Assembly: GCA_015075445.1 (NCBI GenBank)
Contig: JABTUJ010000030.1
Coordinates: 62,001 to 126,000 of the forward strand
DNA from: Verrucomicrobiales bacterium
Lineage (GTDB): Bacteria > Verrucomicrobiota > Verrucomicrobiia > Limisphaerales > J093
Direction of reading: 5' to 3'
DNA length: 64,000 nucleotides
In this document: positions 25,166 to 33,798 of the stretch, piece by piece
How the letters are laid out: each line of letters starts with the position of its first letter
How positions within the stretch are numbered: position 1 is the first letter of the stretch
Notes under the pieces: generated by a model
Seen by the model: only the letters and a program-made list of their open reading frames with translations
Told to the model about the DNA's origin: nothing
Databases searched by the model: none
Position numbers and translations under genes: made by a program

Positions 25166-26092
25166 ATGACTGCCCAACTGCTCCCTGTCACTATGATGCT
25201 CGCCCTGGGTGCCCTGATCCCGGCGACGGCCGCCGAACGCGTCGTCGCGCCTGAAGCGCAACTCGAGAAGCTCGCTGGCGAGTTCCAGTTCACGGAGGGC
25301 CCGACGGCGGACGCGGCGGGCAACGTCTACTTCACCGACCAGCCCAACGACCGGATCCTCAAATGGAGCGTCGAGGGCAAGCTCAGCACGTTCGCCCAAC
25401 CCGCCGGCCGCGCCAACGGCATGTGCTTCGATGCCCAAGGCAACCTGCTCGTCTGCGCCGACGAAAAGACCGAGCTCTGGCTGATCCCCGCCGCCTGTAT
25501 GGACACCGGGGGTGTCGTCACGAAGGAAGTCCTGGTCCGCGAGTACCGGGGCAAGGCCCTGAACGGGCCCAACGACGTCTGGTGTCACCCCGACGGCGCG
25601 CTCTACTTCACCGATCCCTTCTACAAGCGCCCCTGGTGGACCCATGACCAGATGCCGCAGGACGGCCAGCACGTCTACCGCCTGTCGCCGGACCGCCAGA
25701 CCCTCACCCGCGTCGCGGATTCCCTCGTCCAGCCCAACGGCATCGTTGGGACCCCGGACGGCCGGCGCCTTTACGTGGCCGACATCCGCGACCGCAAGAC
25801 CTACCGCTTCACCATCCAGCCGGACGGTTCCCTGGCCGACCGCACCCTCCACTGCGAGCTGGGCTCGGACGGGATGACCCTCGATGCCGAGGAGAACCTG
25901 TATCTCACGGGCAAAGGCGTGACCGTCTTCGACAAGACCGGCCGGCAGATCGACCACATCCCGGTTCCCGAGAACTGGACGGCCAACGTCTGCTTCGGCG
26001 GCAAGGACCGCAAAACCCTCTTCATCACCGCCAGCAAGGGCCTCTATGCCATCCGCACCCGCACGCCGGGCGCGTTTCGCCAGGGCAAATAA
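25166..26092 (+). CDS. SMP-30/gluconolactonase-like secreted lactonase
   Basis: 308 residues. The leader is LPVTMMLALGALIPATAAER. The six-bladed propeller carries metal-site residues typical of SMP-30/gluconolactonases: FTEGPTADA (Glu), LNGPNDVWCHPDGALYFTDP (Asn) and SDGMTLDAEENLY (Asp). Family enzymes hydrolyse sugar lactones, such as gluconolactone, with one Ca2+ or Zn2+ ion. The leader makes periplasmic action likely. It is 84 bases after the ASPIC/VCBS gene and 67 bases before the NagB-like gene, all on the same strand. Confidence 0.87.
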   Translation: MTAQLLPVTMMLALGALIPATAAERVVAPEAQLEKLAGEFQFTEGPTADAAGNVYFTDQPNDRILKWSVEGKLSTFAQPAGRANGMCFDAQGNLLVCADEKTELWLIPAACMDTGGVVTKEVLVREYRGKALNGPNDVWCHPDGALYFTDPFYKRPWWTHDQMPQDGQHVYRLSPDRQTLTRVADSLVQPNGIVGTPDGRRLYVADIRDRKTYRFTIQPDGSLADRTLHCELGSDGMTLDAEENLYLTGKGVTVFDKTGRQIDHIPVPENWTANVCFGGKDRKTLFITASKGLYAIRTRTPGAFRQGK

Positions 26093-26159
26093 GAGTCGCG
26101 ACCACTTCCCGCGCCCGCCCTCGTCCGCGCGCTCCACTGGCCCCTGAAGCGATGCAGCG

Positions 26160-26864
26160 ATGTTGAAACCCGCCGTCTTCCCGGATCACGAAACCCTCAG
26201 CCGGGCCGCCGCCGGTTGGCTCACGGTCCGGCTCGAGGCGCGGCCCGAGGCGCTTCTTTGCCTGGCCTCAGGCAGCACCCCGACGCGCACCTACGAACTG
26301 CTCGCCCGTTCGCCCGCCACCCTCCGTCGGGCACGCCTGCTCAAGCTCGATGAATGGGGCGGTCTGGATCCCGACGATCCCGCCACCTGCGAATCGTATT
26401 TCCAGCGCCTGCTGCAGCGCCCGCTGGGTCGGCGGGGCAAGCTCCTCGGTTTCCAGAGCCAACCGCCGGATCCTGAGGCCGAGTGCCGGCGTGTCCGGCA
26501 GTGGCTGGCCCGCAAGGGGCCGGTGGACGTCGCGGTGCTCGGGCTCGGCGTCAACGGCCACCTCGGCTTCAACGAACCCGCCACCGCGCTGCAACCCTTC
26601 GCCCACGTCGCCACCCTCTCCCGCGCCTCGCTCACCCACGGGATGCTCACCGCCGCGCGCCGCCGCCCCACGTTCGGTCTCACCCTGGGATTGGCCGACC
26701 TGCTGGCGTCACGCGAAATCCTCCTGTTGGTGAGCGGACCTCACAAGCGCGCGGCGGTCGGGAGGCTGTTGCAGGGTGACGTGACGCCCCGCTTTCCGGC
26801 CACCTTCCTCTGGTTGCATCCACATGTCACGCTGCTCTGCGACGCGGCCTGCAGGGGCGGCTGA
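26160..26864 (+). CDS. Glucosamine-6-phosphate deaminase/6-phosphogluconolactonase family protein (NagB-like)
   Basis: 234 residues. Visible signatures are LCLASGSTPTRTYELLA (phosphate-binding loop), LLKLDEWGGLDPDDPATCES, and GLGVNGHLGFNEPATALQP, which is the NagB/GalNAc-6-P deaminase active-site motif. Members open the ring of an amino-sugar phosphate and release ammonia, or hydrolyse 6-phosphogluconolactone. The GHLGFNEP motif favours the deaminase side. It follows the lactonase gene, so a joint sugar-degradation role is likely. Confidence 0.85.
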   Translation: MLKPAVFPDHETLSRAAAGWLTVRLEARPEALLCLASGSTPTRTYELLARSPATLRRARLLKLDEWGGLDPDDPATCESYFQRLLQRPLGRRGKLLGFQSQPPDPEAECRRVRQWLARKGPVDVAVLGLGVNGHLGFNEPATALQPFAHVATLSRASLTHGMLTAARRRPTFGLTLGLADLLASREILLLVSGPHKRAAVGRLLQGDVTPRFPATFLWLHPHVTLLCDAACRGG

Positions 26865-26945
26865 AGGGCAGGGGCGGCGGGTCTCGCCGCTGATGGGATC
26901 GCCAACGCCAACCGGGGATCGTTCCTGCTCGGGCCCCGCGACGCC

Positions 26946-27812
26946 TCACGGCGGGGTTTCCGCCGGCCAGGTCGCCGGCTCTTCCAGGAACCGCAGGAAC
27001 CGCTCGATGCCCGCAATGAATTCGGCGCGCCCGACCTCGATGAAGTCGTTGTGGTCCCCGGCCAGCTCGTGGAATCGCTTCGGCTCGTTGGCCGCCGCCC
27101 AGAGCCGCTGCCCGTGGGGGAAGGGCACCACCGTGTCCGCCCGGCCATGCAGCACCAACACCGGGATCGTCAGCCCCGACAGCTTCGCGCGCGTGTCGTA
27201 ACGGATCGTGCCGAGGGTCCGCACCGGCAGCCAGGGGAAGATCTCCGAGCCGATGTCCGGGATGCTCGTGAATGTGCTCTGCAGGATCAGCGCCCGCAGC
27301 GCCTCCCGGACCGCCAACTCGCTGGCCACGCCGCCGCCGAGCGACTCGCCCATGGCGAGGATGTTCGTGGCGGCGAACCCCCGCTCCCGAAGCCACGCAT
27401 AGGCCGCCTGTGCGTCCACGTAGGTACCAGCCTCGCTCGGGCGGCCGCTGCTCCGTCCGTAGCCGCGGTAGTCGAAACCCAGCAGGTTCACCCCGGTCTC
27501 CAGGAGAGCCGCGAACACCTCGAGGCGATGGCTGAGGTTGCCGCCGTTCCCATGGCAGTGCAGCAGCACCAGGTCGCGACGCGGCGAGTTCGTGGCAGCG
27601 GGGAAGAACCAGGCGTGCAACCGCGGCCCGTCGCTCGCCTCGAGCCAGACTTCCTCGAAGGGCTGCCCCAGACGGTCCGGGCCCGCCCACAGCGTGGCGG
27701 TGGGCTGAAACACATTCCGATGTTCGAACCAGCGGAGCAGCACGACGAAGATCGCCAACAGCAGCACCAGCCGGAACAACGTCCCGAGCACCGGCCGCAA
27801 GCGTGGCGTCAT
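26946..27812 (-). CDS. Membrane-anchored alpha/beta hydrolase (serine aminopeptidase S33/BEM46-like)
   Basis: 288 residues. It starts at ATG 27812. The N-terminal membrane segment is GTLFRLVLLLAIFVVLLRW. Typical features follow: VLLHCHGNGGNLSHR (oxyanion region), GFDYRGYGRSSGRPSEAG, the nucleophile GESLGGG, VLHGRADTVVPF (acid) and AGDHNDF (His). The order and spacing match BEM46-like hydrolases. The substrate is unknown. It is convergent with the NagB-like gene. Confidence 0.87.
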   Translation of the reverse strand: MTPRLRPVLGTLFRLVLLLAIFVVLLRWFEHRNVFQPTATLWAGPDRLGQPFEEVWLEASDGPRLHAWFFPAATNSPRRDLVLLHCHGNGGNLSHRLEVFAALLETGVNLLGFDYRGYGRSSGRPSEAGTYVDAQAAYAWLRERGFAATNILAMGESLGGGVASELAVREALRALILQSTFTSIPDIGSEIFPWLPVRTLGTIRYDTRAKLSGLTIPVLVLHGRADTVVPFPHGQRLWAAANEPKRFHELAGDHNDFIEVGRAEFIAGIERFLRFLEEPATWPAETPP

Positions 27813-27932
27813 GGGCGCCAAGTTAAAGGGCCGACGCCTGCTTGGCGAGCGTCGTGAAATTCCGGGGTCGGACAGACGTGGAATGCCCAGCCGCAGCCGC
27901 CGACGTGAGGTAGCCGCCAACGTGAGGGAGCC

Positions 27933-27990
27933 GCCGACGTGAGGAGGCGTAGGGCATTGGCCCAGGCCCCCTACGCCTCCTCACGTCGGC
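27933..27990. repeat. Perfect 22-bp inverted repeat (family D), 14-base loop
   Basis: Arm GCCGACGTGAGGAGGCGTAG then GG at 27933-27954; the exact reverse complement is at 27969-27990. Two degenerate copies of the first word precede it (27899 and 27915). It could form a strong hairpin between the hydrolase (divergent side) and the SDR gene. Confidence 0.8.
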
Positions 27991-28017
27991 GCCTACAGCG
28001 GATCGGAGCTTCCGCGG

Positions 28018-28947
28018 CTAGTTCGAGCGGTAGGCCGACGCCCGATCCACCCGCCGCGCCAACTCGCTCGTGTAGTGTCGTCCCAAGGTCTCACGGTGCC
28101 GCGCGAGCCAATCCGTCAGCCGCGTGGTCCCGAGCGGCGGAGCGTCGACGTACAGACGGCCCTCCATCAGGCCGCGAATCTCCTCGCGGGTGATGACGAC
28201 ATCCCGAACCCACCAGCCGATCAACCGGCACGCCAGATAACCCAGCCTCGGCGGCAGCGCCACGAGCGGTCGCCGCACGCCAATCGCCTCGCCCACCCGC
28301 GTCACCAGCTCGCGATAGGTGAAGGTCTCCGGCCCAATCGCCTCCAGGATCTGTTCCCCATCCCCGCCCGCCTGCTCGGCCGCCACCCGGGCCAGGTCGT
28401 CCACGTAGATGGGTTGCAGCCGGTAATCCCCGGCGCCGAACAACCCCACCACCGGCAGATGCCGGAGCGACCACGCGATGTTGTTGATCAACACATCCTC
28501 TTTCCCAAACAGCACGGTGGGCCGCAGGATGCAGTACGACACGCCCAACCCTCGCAGCCCGTGCTCGAGCTCGGCCTTGCCCCGGAAGTACGGCAGATCC
28601 GACGCGGCGTCCGGGTTGGTGATGCTCACGTGCACCACCCGTCGCACCCCCGCATCCCGCGCCGCGGCGAACAGCGTCCGCGTGTTGGCCACCGCCTCGG
28701 CGTGGTTGAAGAGCCGGTGATCAAACCGCACCCAGTACGTGTTGATGAGCGCGTCAACCCCGCGCAGCGTTTCCCGCAGCTGGTCCGGCGCCTCGAAGTG
28801 GAACGGGAACGCCCGCACACGGTCGCCGAACGGGTTGGCCCGGCCCGGTGAACGGGTCAGCGTCAGGACGTCGTGGCCCGCCTCGAGCAGGCGCGCGGTG
28901 ATGTACCGCCCCGAGTAGCCAAACGCACCTGTCACTGCCACGCGCAT
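28018..28947 (-). CDS. Atypical SDR/NAD(P)-binding epimerase-like protein (NDUFA9-like)
   Basis: 309 residues. ATG 28947 places the dinucleotide motif at the very start: MRVAVTGAFGYSGRYITARL. Further features are VDALINTYWVRFDH, RVVHVSITNPDA (serine of the SDR triad region) and YCILRPTVLFGKED. The usual YxxxK is replaced by the atypical arrangement of the NDUFA9/NmrA-like subgroup. These bind NAD(P)H and act as reductases, ubiquinone-biosynthesis or complex I accessory proteins, or regulators. Its partner is not shown by the context; it is followed on the same strand by the Tricorn-like gene upstream. Confidence 0.8.
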   Translation of the reverse strand: MRVAVTGAFGYSGRYITARLLEAGHDVLTLTRSPGRANPFGDRVRAFPFHFEAPDQLRETLRGVDALINTYWVRFDHRLFNHAEAVANTRTLFAAARDAGVRRVVHVSITNPDAASDLPYFRGKAELEHGLRGLGVSYCILRPTVLFGKEDVLINNIAWSLRHLPVVGLFGAGDYRLQPIYVDDLARVAAEQAGGDGEQILEAIGPETFTYRELVTRVGEAIGVRRPLVALPPRLGYLACRLIGWWVRDVVITREEIRGLMEGRLYVDAPPLGTTRLTDWLARHRETLGRHYTSELARRVDRASAYRSN

Positions 28948-28967
28948 CGGTGTCGAAACCCCGTTCC

Positions 28968-31900
28968 TCACCACGTGCCGGAACGGTCGGGATAGCGCGG
29001 CTTCCGCGGGGCGGGCGGCGGCCGGGTCTCGAGGGCCTTGAGCACCTGGCGGACGGCCGTGTCGAGTTGGGGATCTTCGCCCTGCGCCATCCGGGCCGGG
29101 TCATCCACCACCTCGATGTCCGGGTCCACCCCGTACCCTTCGATGATCCACTCGCCTTGCGGACTGTAGATGCCGAAGGTGGGGACGGTGACAGAACCAC
29201 CGTCGATCAGCGCCGGCGCGCCCGTCATCCCGATGAGCCCGCCCCAGGTGCGCGTGCCGATCAGCGGACCCAGCTTCGCGTGCTTGAAGTAGTACGGGAA
29301 GGCATCGCCACCCGAGCCGCTCCAGCCGTTGATCAGCATCGCCTTCGGCCCGAAATGCGCCGCCGGTGGCCAGGGCCAGTCGCGGCCGTCGCGCACCCCC
29401 CAGTAGTTGATGAGCGGGCGGTTGAGCAGCTCGACGAAGCGATCCGGAATCTGCCCGCCGCTGTTGAACCGCTCGTCGATGATCAGGCCGTCCTTGGTCA
29501 CCTGGCCCCGGAACCGCCGCACCAGCTCGGTCTGTCCGCCCTGGCCCGTGTCCGGCACATAGACGTACCCGATCCGCCCGCCCGAGGCCTCGTCCACCCG
29601 CCGGCGCTTGGCCTCGATCCAGTCGAGATGCCGCAGCCGCGCCTCGCTCGCGAGGGTTTGCACCAGCACCTCCCGCGCGCCCTCGAGCACAGGCTTGTTG
29701 ACGGAAAGACGAAGGCTGGTTGGCCAGACCACGGAAGGCCGCTTCAGGTTCCTCAGCCCGTGTCCACCCGGCGCCATTCACCGCCAACCGGTAGTCGCCC
29801 TCCTTCACGTCCACACCCGGTGCCCGGAGCGGCGACCGCACGTCCAGATCCCAGGCGGCTGGTTCGAGGATGCGCTGGATCCGGTACGCGCCCTGCTCGA
29901 CGGCGAAGTCCACGCCGAGATAACCCACCGCGCGCGACGGAGCCGATTCCAGGTCGCCCCCGGACCGGTACGTGTGAGAAGCGTTCAACTCGGCAATCAA
30001 CTCGCCGATCAGGTAGTTCACGTCCCAGCGCGTCACGGCATCCTCGAGCAGCCGGCCGTAGCGCTCGCGCAACCCCGGCCAGTCCACCCCATGCAGGCCC
30101 GGATCATAGAAGTAATCGCGCTGGAACCGCCACGCATCCGCGAACAACTGCCGCCATTCCGCCACCGGATCCACCACGCTCTCGAGCCCGCCCGTGGCCA
30201 GCTTCTTCTCCATCTTCTGACCTTCCTTGGGCTCGATGATCGCGTAGTCCCGCCCTTTCCGGACCAGCAGCTTCTGCCGGTCGGCCGACAACTCGACGCT
30301 GTCCACGCCGCTCAACACCGTCTTCTCCTCGCGCTTCTCGAGGTCCCAGTACAACAACGTCGCGCTTTCGTCTGCCGACCCGGTCCGCGGCAGCCGCCGG
30401 TACAGCAACTTGCCGCTGATGGCCTCCAGCTCCGCATAGCGCCCCGCCGCCGCCGGCAGAATCACGGCGCGACGCTCGAACTCGGCAACGTCAATCGCGA
30501 CAGGTTTGACCTTCGCTTTGGCCGGGGCCCCCGTCGCGGCCTCCTTGGCCTCGGCGGCCTCGCCCTTGCCGGCGTCCTTCGCTGCTTCGTCCTTTCCTGC
30601 TTCCTTCTCCTTCTCCTTCTCCTTCTCCGCGGGTTCGGACTTGGCCGGGTCCTTGACGGGTTCTTCGTCGTTCCGCGGCGCGAGCGGGGACGCGACGTCC
30701 CGGCGCAGGGGCACGGCCACAAGCTGGGTGGTGTTGGGGTAGATCCAGGTGTTGTCCAGGTCGCTGTACACCGGCGCAAAATGGCGGCCCGTGCGGTAGT
30801 AAAGGTACTTGCCGTCCGGATCGAACACCGGCCAGGAATCGTCATAGAAGCCCGACGTCACCTGGTGGCGCTCCTGCTCGCGCGTGTCATACAGGACAAT
30901 CGCCGACTGCCGATGATCCAGATCGCCGGCGTAGGCCAGCCAGCGACTGTCCGGCGACCAACTGAACCGGAACCCCGACAGCCCGCCGTGGTATTGCCAG
31001 AGCATCTGGTCGATGAACCGCGTCTCGGCGTGCTCCACGTCATGCAACCGGATCTTCATGGCTTGGTCGATGAACACCAGTTGCCGGCTGTCCGGTGACC
31101 ACACGGGCGCGTAGCGGAAGCCCGGGCCCAGCGCCGTCAACCGCCGTTCCTCACCCGTCCCGTCCGCGGCACACAGCGTCAGTTCATACTCGCCCGAGCG
31201 GTCGCTGAAATAGGCGATCCAGCGGCCGTCCGGCGACCAGGCCGGGCCGCGTTCGGCCATGCCCGAGGTGCGCGTCAGTTGGCGCACCACTCCATGCTCC
31301 GCGGGGACGCTGAAAAGGTCGCCGCGCGCCTCGAACACCACCCGTTTGCCGGTGGGGGAGAGCGAGGCGCCCCGGATCAGGCTGGACACGTTTTCCACGC
31401 GGGGCTTCAGCGTGGCCCGGTCCGTCACGACCCGGATATCCACCTCGCGCAACTGCTCGGTGGCCAGGTCGAGGAGGTACAGGCGCCCCCCGTTCTCGAG
31501 CACCAGCTCCTTCGGTCCGATCCCCGGGAAGCGCACGTCGAAGTCCTTGAAGAACGTGAGCTGGCGCGTGGCTTTGGTGCCCACGTGATAGGCCCAGAGG
31601 TTCGCCCGTTTACGGTCATCGCGATCCGACAGGAAGTAGATCGTCTCGCCGTGCCACAGCGGCTGCGCGTCGTCGCTGTCGTTCCGGGTGATGTTCTCGG
31701 CCTTGCCCTCGAGCAGGTCGAAGATCCAGATGTCCGGGGTCATGCCGCCCCGGTACCGCTTCCACGTGCGGAAATCGATGCTGAGGGGCGTGTAGGCCAG
31801 GAAACGCCCGTCCGGCGACAGGCTCCCGAACTCGCCGTAGGGCATCGGCAGCTTCTCGGGCAACCCGCCGGCCAGCGGCACGCGGTAGAGCTGGTTGAAC

Positions 31901-32358
31901 CGGTCCTTCTCACTCGTCCGCGACGTGGCGATGAGCAGGGACTGGCCGTCCGGATACCAGTCGAGCAAGCGATCGGGCGCGCCGTGGTAGGTGAGGCGCT
32001 TCGGCAACCCGCCCGTGGCCGGCATGACGTAGATATCCAGGTTGCCGTCGTAGTTCCCGCTGAAGGCGATCTGGGTGCCGTCGGGTGAGAAGCGCGGAAA
32101 GGACTCCTCGCCGCGGGGCGAACTCAGCCGGACTGCCGTGCCGCCGGACTTGGGGGCCACCCAGATGTCGCCGGCGTACACGAACGCGATCTGGGTGTCG
32201 GACACATCCGCCTGGCGCATCAGCCGGGCGTCGATGCGACCCTCGACCGGCGCGGCCATCGCCGCCGGGCTCACAACGGCCAGCGCCAGACCGAGCGACC
32301 GGGCCATCCGGAGGCCGCGGCGAGTCCGGCAGGTGCAGAGTCTGCAAGGGCGTTTCAT
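28968..32358 (-). pseudogene. Tricorn-like protease (S41), frameshifted near the core domain
   Basis: The gene runs from ATG 32358 in one frame to about 29720 and continues in another frame to the stop at 28968. The first part has a signal peptide, a long PD40/WD40-like propeller (PRFSPDGTQIAFSG, PAWSPDGRWIAYFSD and others), a Lys/Glu-rich linker (residues about 590-640), then ELNASHTYRSGGDLES with the core His and a PDZ-like part (VDVKEGDYRLAVNG). The second frame gives NKPVLEGAREVLVQTLASEA, GLIIDERFNSGGQIPD and the nucleophile region WSGSGGDAFPYYF. Together they make a full-length Tricorn of about 1130 residues. A single-base insertion or a two-base loss in 29704-29724 explains the break. 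Cleaves peptides to short products in the periplasm. Confidence 0.85.
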
Positions 32359-32423
32359 GGTGCCGCGAATGTACGGTCTCCCCGCCCGCCCCACGCAAGG
32401 CATTTCCCCGCAGGGCACCCGAC

Positions 32424-32450
32424 GGCGGGGTCAGCCCTTAAGAATTAAGC
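32424..32450 (+). repeat. Isolated Y1-element-like end (GGGGTCAG family)
   Basis: GGCGGGGTCAGCCCTTAAGA followed by ATTAAGC. The identical 27 bases occur at 57546-57572. The part CTTAAGAATTAAG is itself a small hairpin. It lies upstream of the Tricorn-like gene. Confidence 0.75.
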
Positions 32451-32486
32451 TGGGCGCCCGCCGGATCCCCCCGGCTCACGCCGTGA

Positions 32487-32677
32487 CGCCCGGCGCCGCG
32501 ACCCTCGATCCGCCGCCGCCTCGCCCTGCACAGGAACCGCACGAACGAAGCCGGATATGTAGATCTGCGGGACCGTAGCTTCTGCTTGGTACCGGAGCCG
32601 GCACCTCGTGAACTGCTGTTGGTGGGAGGTTTAGTCGGTGCGTTAGCGTGGAAGCGGCAAAGACGCCGGACCGTCCG
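32487..32677 (+). pseudogene. Possible remnant of a PEP-CTERM protein (C-terminal tail only)
   Basis: A plus-strand frame gives ...NEAGYVDLRD then VPEPAPRELLLVGGLVGALA and WKRQRRR (about 32586-32672). The order PEP motif, hydrophobic segment and Arg-rich end is that of a PEP-CTERM sorting signal recognised by an exosortase. There is no stop directly after the Arg cluster and no gene body upstream (TGA at 32484-32486), so this is a relic or a chance match. The rest of the 424-base gap shows no gene. Confidence 0.4.
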
Positions 32678-32782
32678 GCGATCCTTGGAAACAGGAGGAG
32701 GTCAACCTCAGTGGGAGTTTCTATCAGTCTGCCGTTCCAGCAGGCATTGGCGGAGGGGGCGAACCGGCGCCACTTTGGAGGC

Positions 32783-33499
32783 ATGCAGACGACTGCGACC
32801 GAGATCACGATCCGACGGGCCGGGGAACGCGGCCAGGCCGATCACGGCTGGCTGCGGTCCCAACACACGTTCTCCTTCGCCGATTACCACGACCCGGCGC
32901 ACATGGGCTTCCGCTCGTTGCGCGTCATCAATGACGATTGGATCGCCCCCGGCCAGGGCTTCGGCACGCACCCGCATCGCGACATGGAGATCTTCAGCTA
33001 CGTGCTCGCGGGCACCATCGAACACCGGGACAGCCTCGGGAACGGGCGGCAACTGAAGCCCGGTCAGATCCAACTGATGAGCGCGGGCCGCGGCGTCACG
33101 CACAGCGAGTTCAACCCGTCCGCCACCGAGCCCCTGCGGCTGTTGCAGGTCTGGATCCGGCCGCGCGAGCGCGGTTTGACACCCCGTTACACCGAGTGGC
33201 ATCCGCAGCCGGAGCATGCCCGCGCAGCTAAAGTGCTCGTCATCTCGCCCGACGGACGCGACGGATCCGCCACCATCCACCAGGATGCTGAGGTCCATCG
33301 GCTTCGGCTCGGCCCGGGCGAAACCGTGACGCATACCCTGCGCCCGGGTCGGGGCGTTTGGGTGCAGGTGGCCGAAGGCGCGCTGACTTTCCAGGGCGTG
33401 CCGCTGGCGACCGGCGACGGGGCGAGCACCGAATCGCCGGGAACGTTGCTGCTTGCCGGCTCGCCATCCGCCGAGGCGCTGCTGTTCGATCTCGGCTGA
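32783..33499 (+). CDS. Pirin family protein
   Basis: 238 residues from ATG 32783. The N-terminal cupin has the metal ligands of pirins: GTHPHRDMEIFSYVLAGTIE and RGVTHSEFNP. It begins RRAGERGQADHGWLRSQHTF, as in YhaK/YhhW-like bacterial pirins. The length (about 230-240) is normal. Some bacterial pirins are quercetin dioxygenases and others bind regulators; which applies here cannot be seen. An in-frame ATG upstream (32648) would add 45 residues without similarity and is rejected. Confidence 0.92.
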   Translation: MQTTATEITIRRAGERGQADHGWLRSQHTFSFADYHDPAHMGFRSLRVINDDWIAPGQGFGTHPHRDMEIFSYVLAGTIEHRDSLGNGRQLKPGQIQLMSAGRGVTHSEFNPSATEPLRLLQVWIRPRERGLTPRYTEWHPQPEHARAAKVLVISPDGRDGSATIHQDAEVHRLRLGPGETVTHTLRPGRGVWVQVAEGALTFQGVPLATGDGASTESPGTLLLAGSPSAEALLFDLG

Positions 33500-33534
33500 T
33501 GCCGGGCCTCCTCCCCGGGAAGGGAACCGCCTCC

Positions 33535-33720
33535 CTCAGCCCCATTCCCTCTGTTCGCAATCTGCGGAGGATTCAGGGAAATGGTTTCTCCGCCGATTCC
33601 GAACATCGGGGATTAGGGGAAAGCCGGAGATCCCCTCAGCCCAATTCCCGATGTTCGCAATCTGCGGAGGATTCAGGGGAAGGGGGTTTCTCCGCCGATT
33701 CCGAACATCGGGGATTAAGG
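33535..33720 (+). repeat. Two tandem copies of repeat family C, 100-bp period
   Basis: Copies 33535-33619 and 33635-33720. Each has a left arm GATGTTCGCAATCTGCGGAG and a right arm CTCCGCCGATTCCGAACATC, so each copy is a long imperfect hairpin. The first copy is changed at its left end (CTCTGTTCGC). A related single copy is at 52313-52388. No coding sequence is supported here. Confidence 0.85.
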
Positions 33721-33759
33721 GAAGCATACTGGACCGTTCCGGGCCCACGAACTCTGGGT

Positions 33760-33787
33760 GTGCAGGCGGGACGCCCGCACCACAGGT
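33760..33787 (-). repeat. REP-like palindrome, family A
   Basis: Minus-strand copy: GTGCAGGCGGGACGCCCGCA followed by CCACAGGT. It lies directly upstream of the end of the coiled-coil lipoprotein gene. Confidence 0.75.
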
Positions 33788-33798
33788 CCAGGGAGAAC

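Noticed and set aside
29704..29724. Programmed ribosomal frameshift in the Tricorn-like gene
   Set aside because: No slippery heptamer or following structure is evident, and other genes in the window carry similar single-base errors.
33535..33720. CRISPR array
   Set aside because: Only two units, each a long hairpin with no variable spacer and no cas genes nearby.
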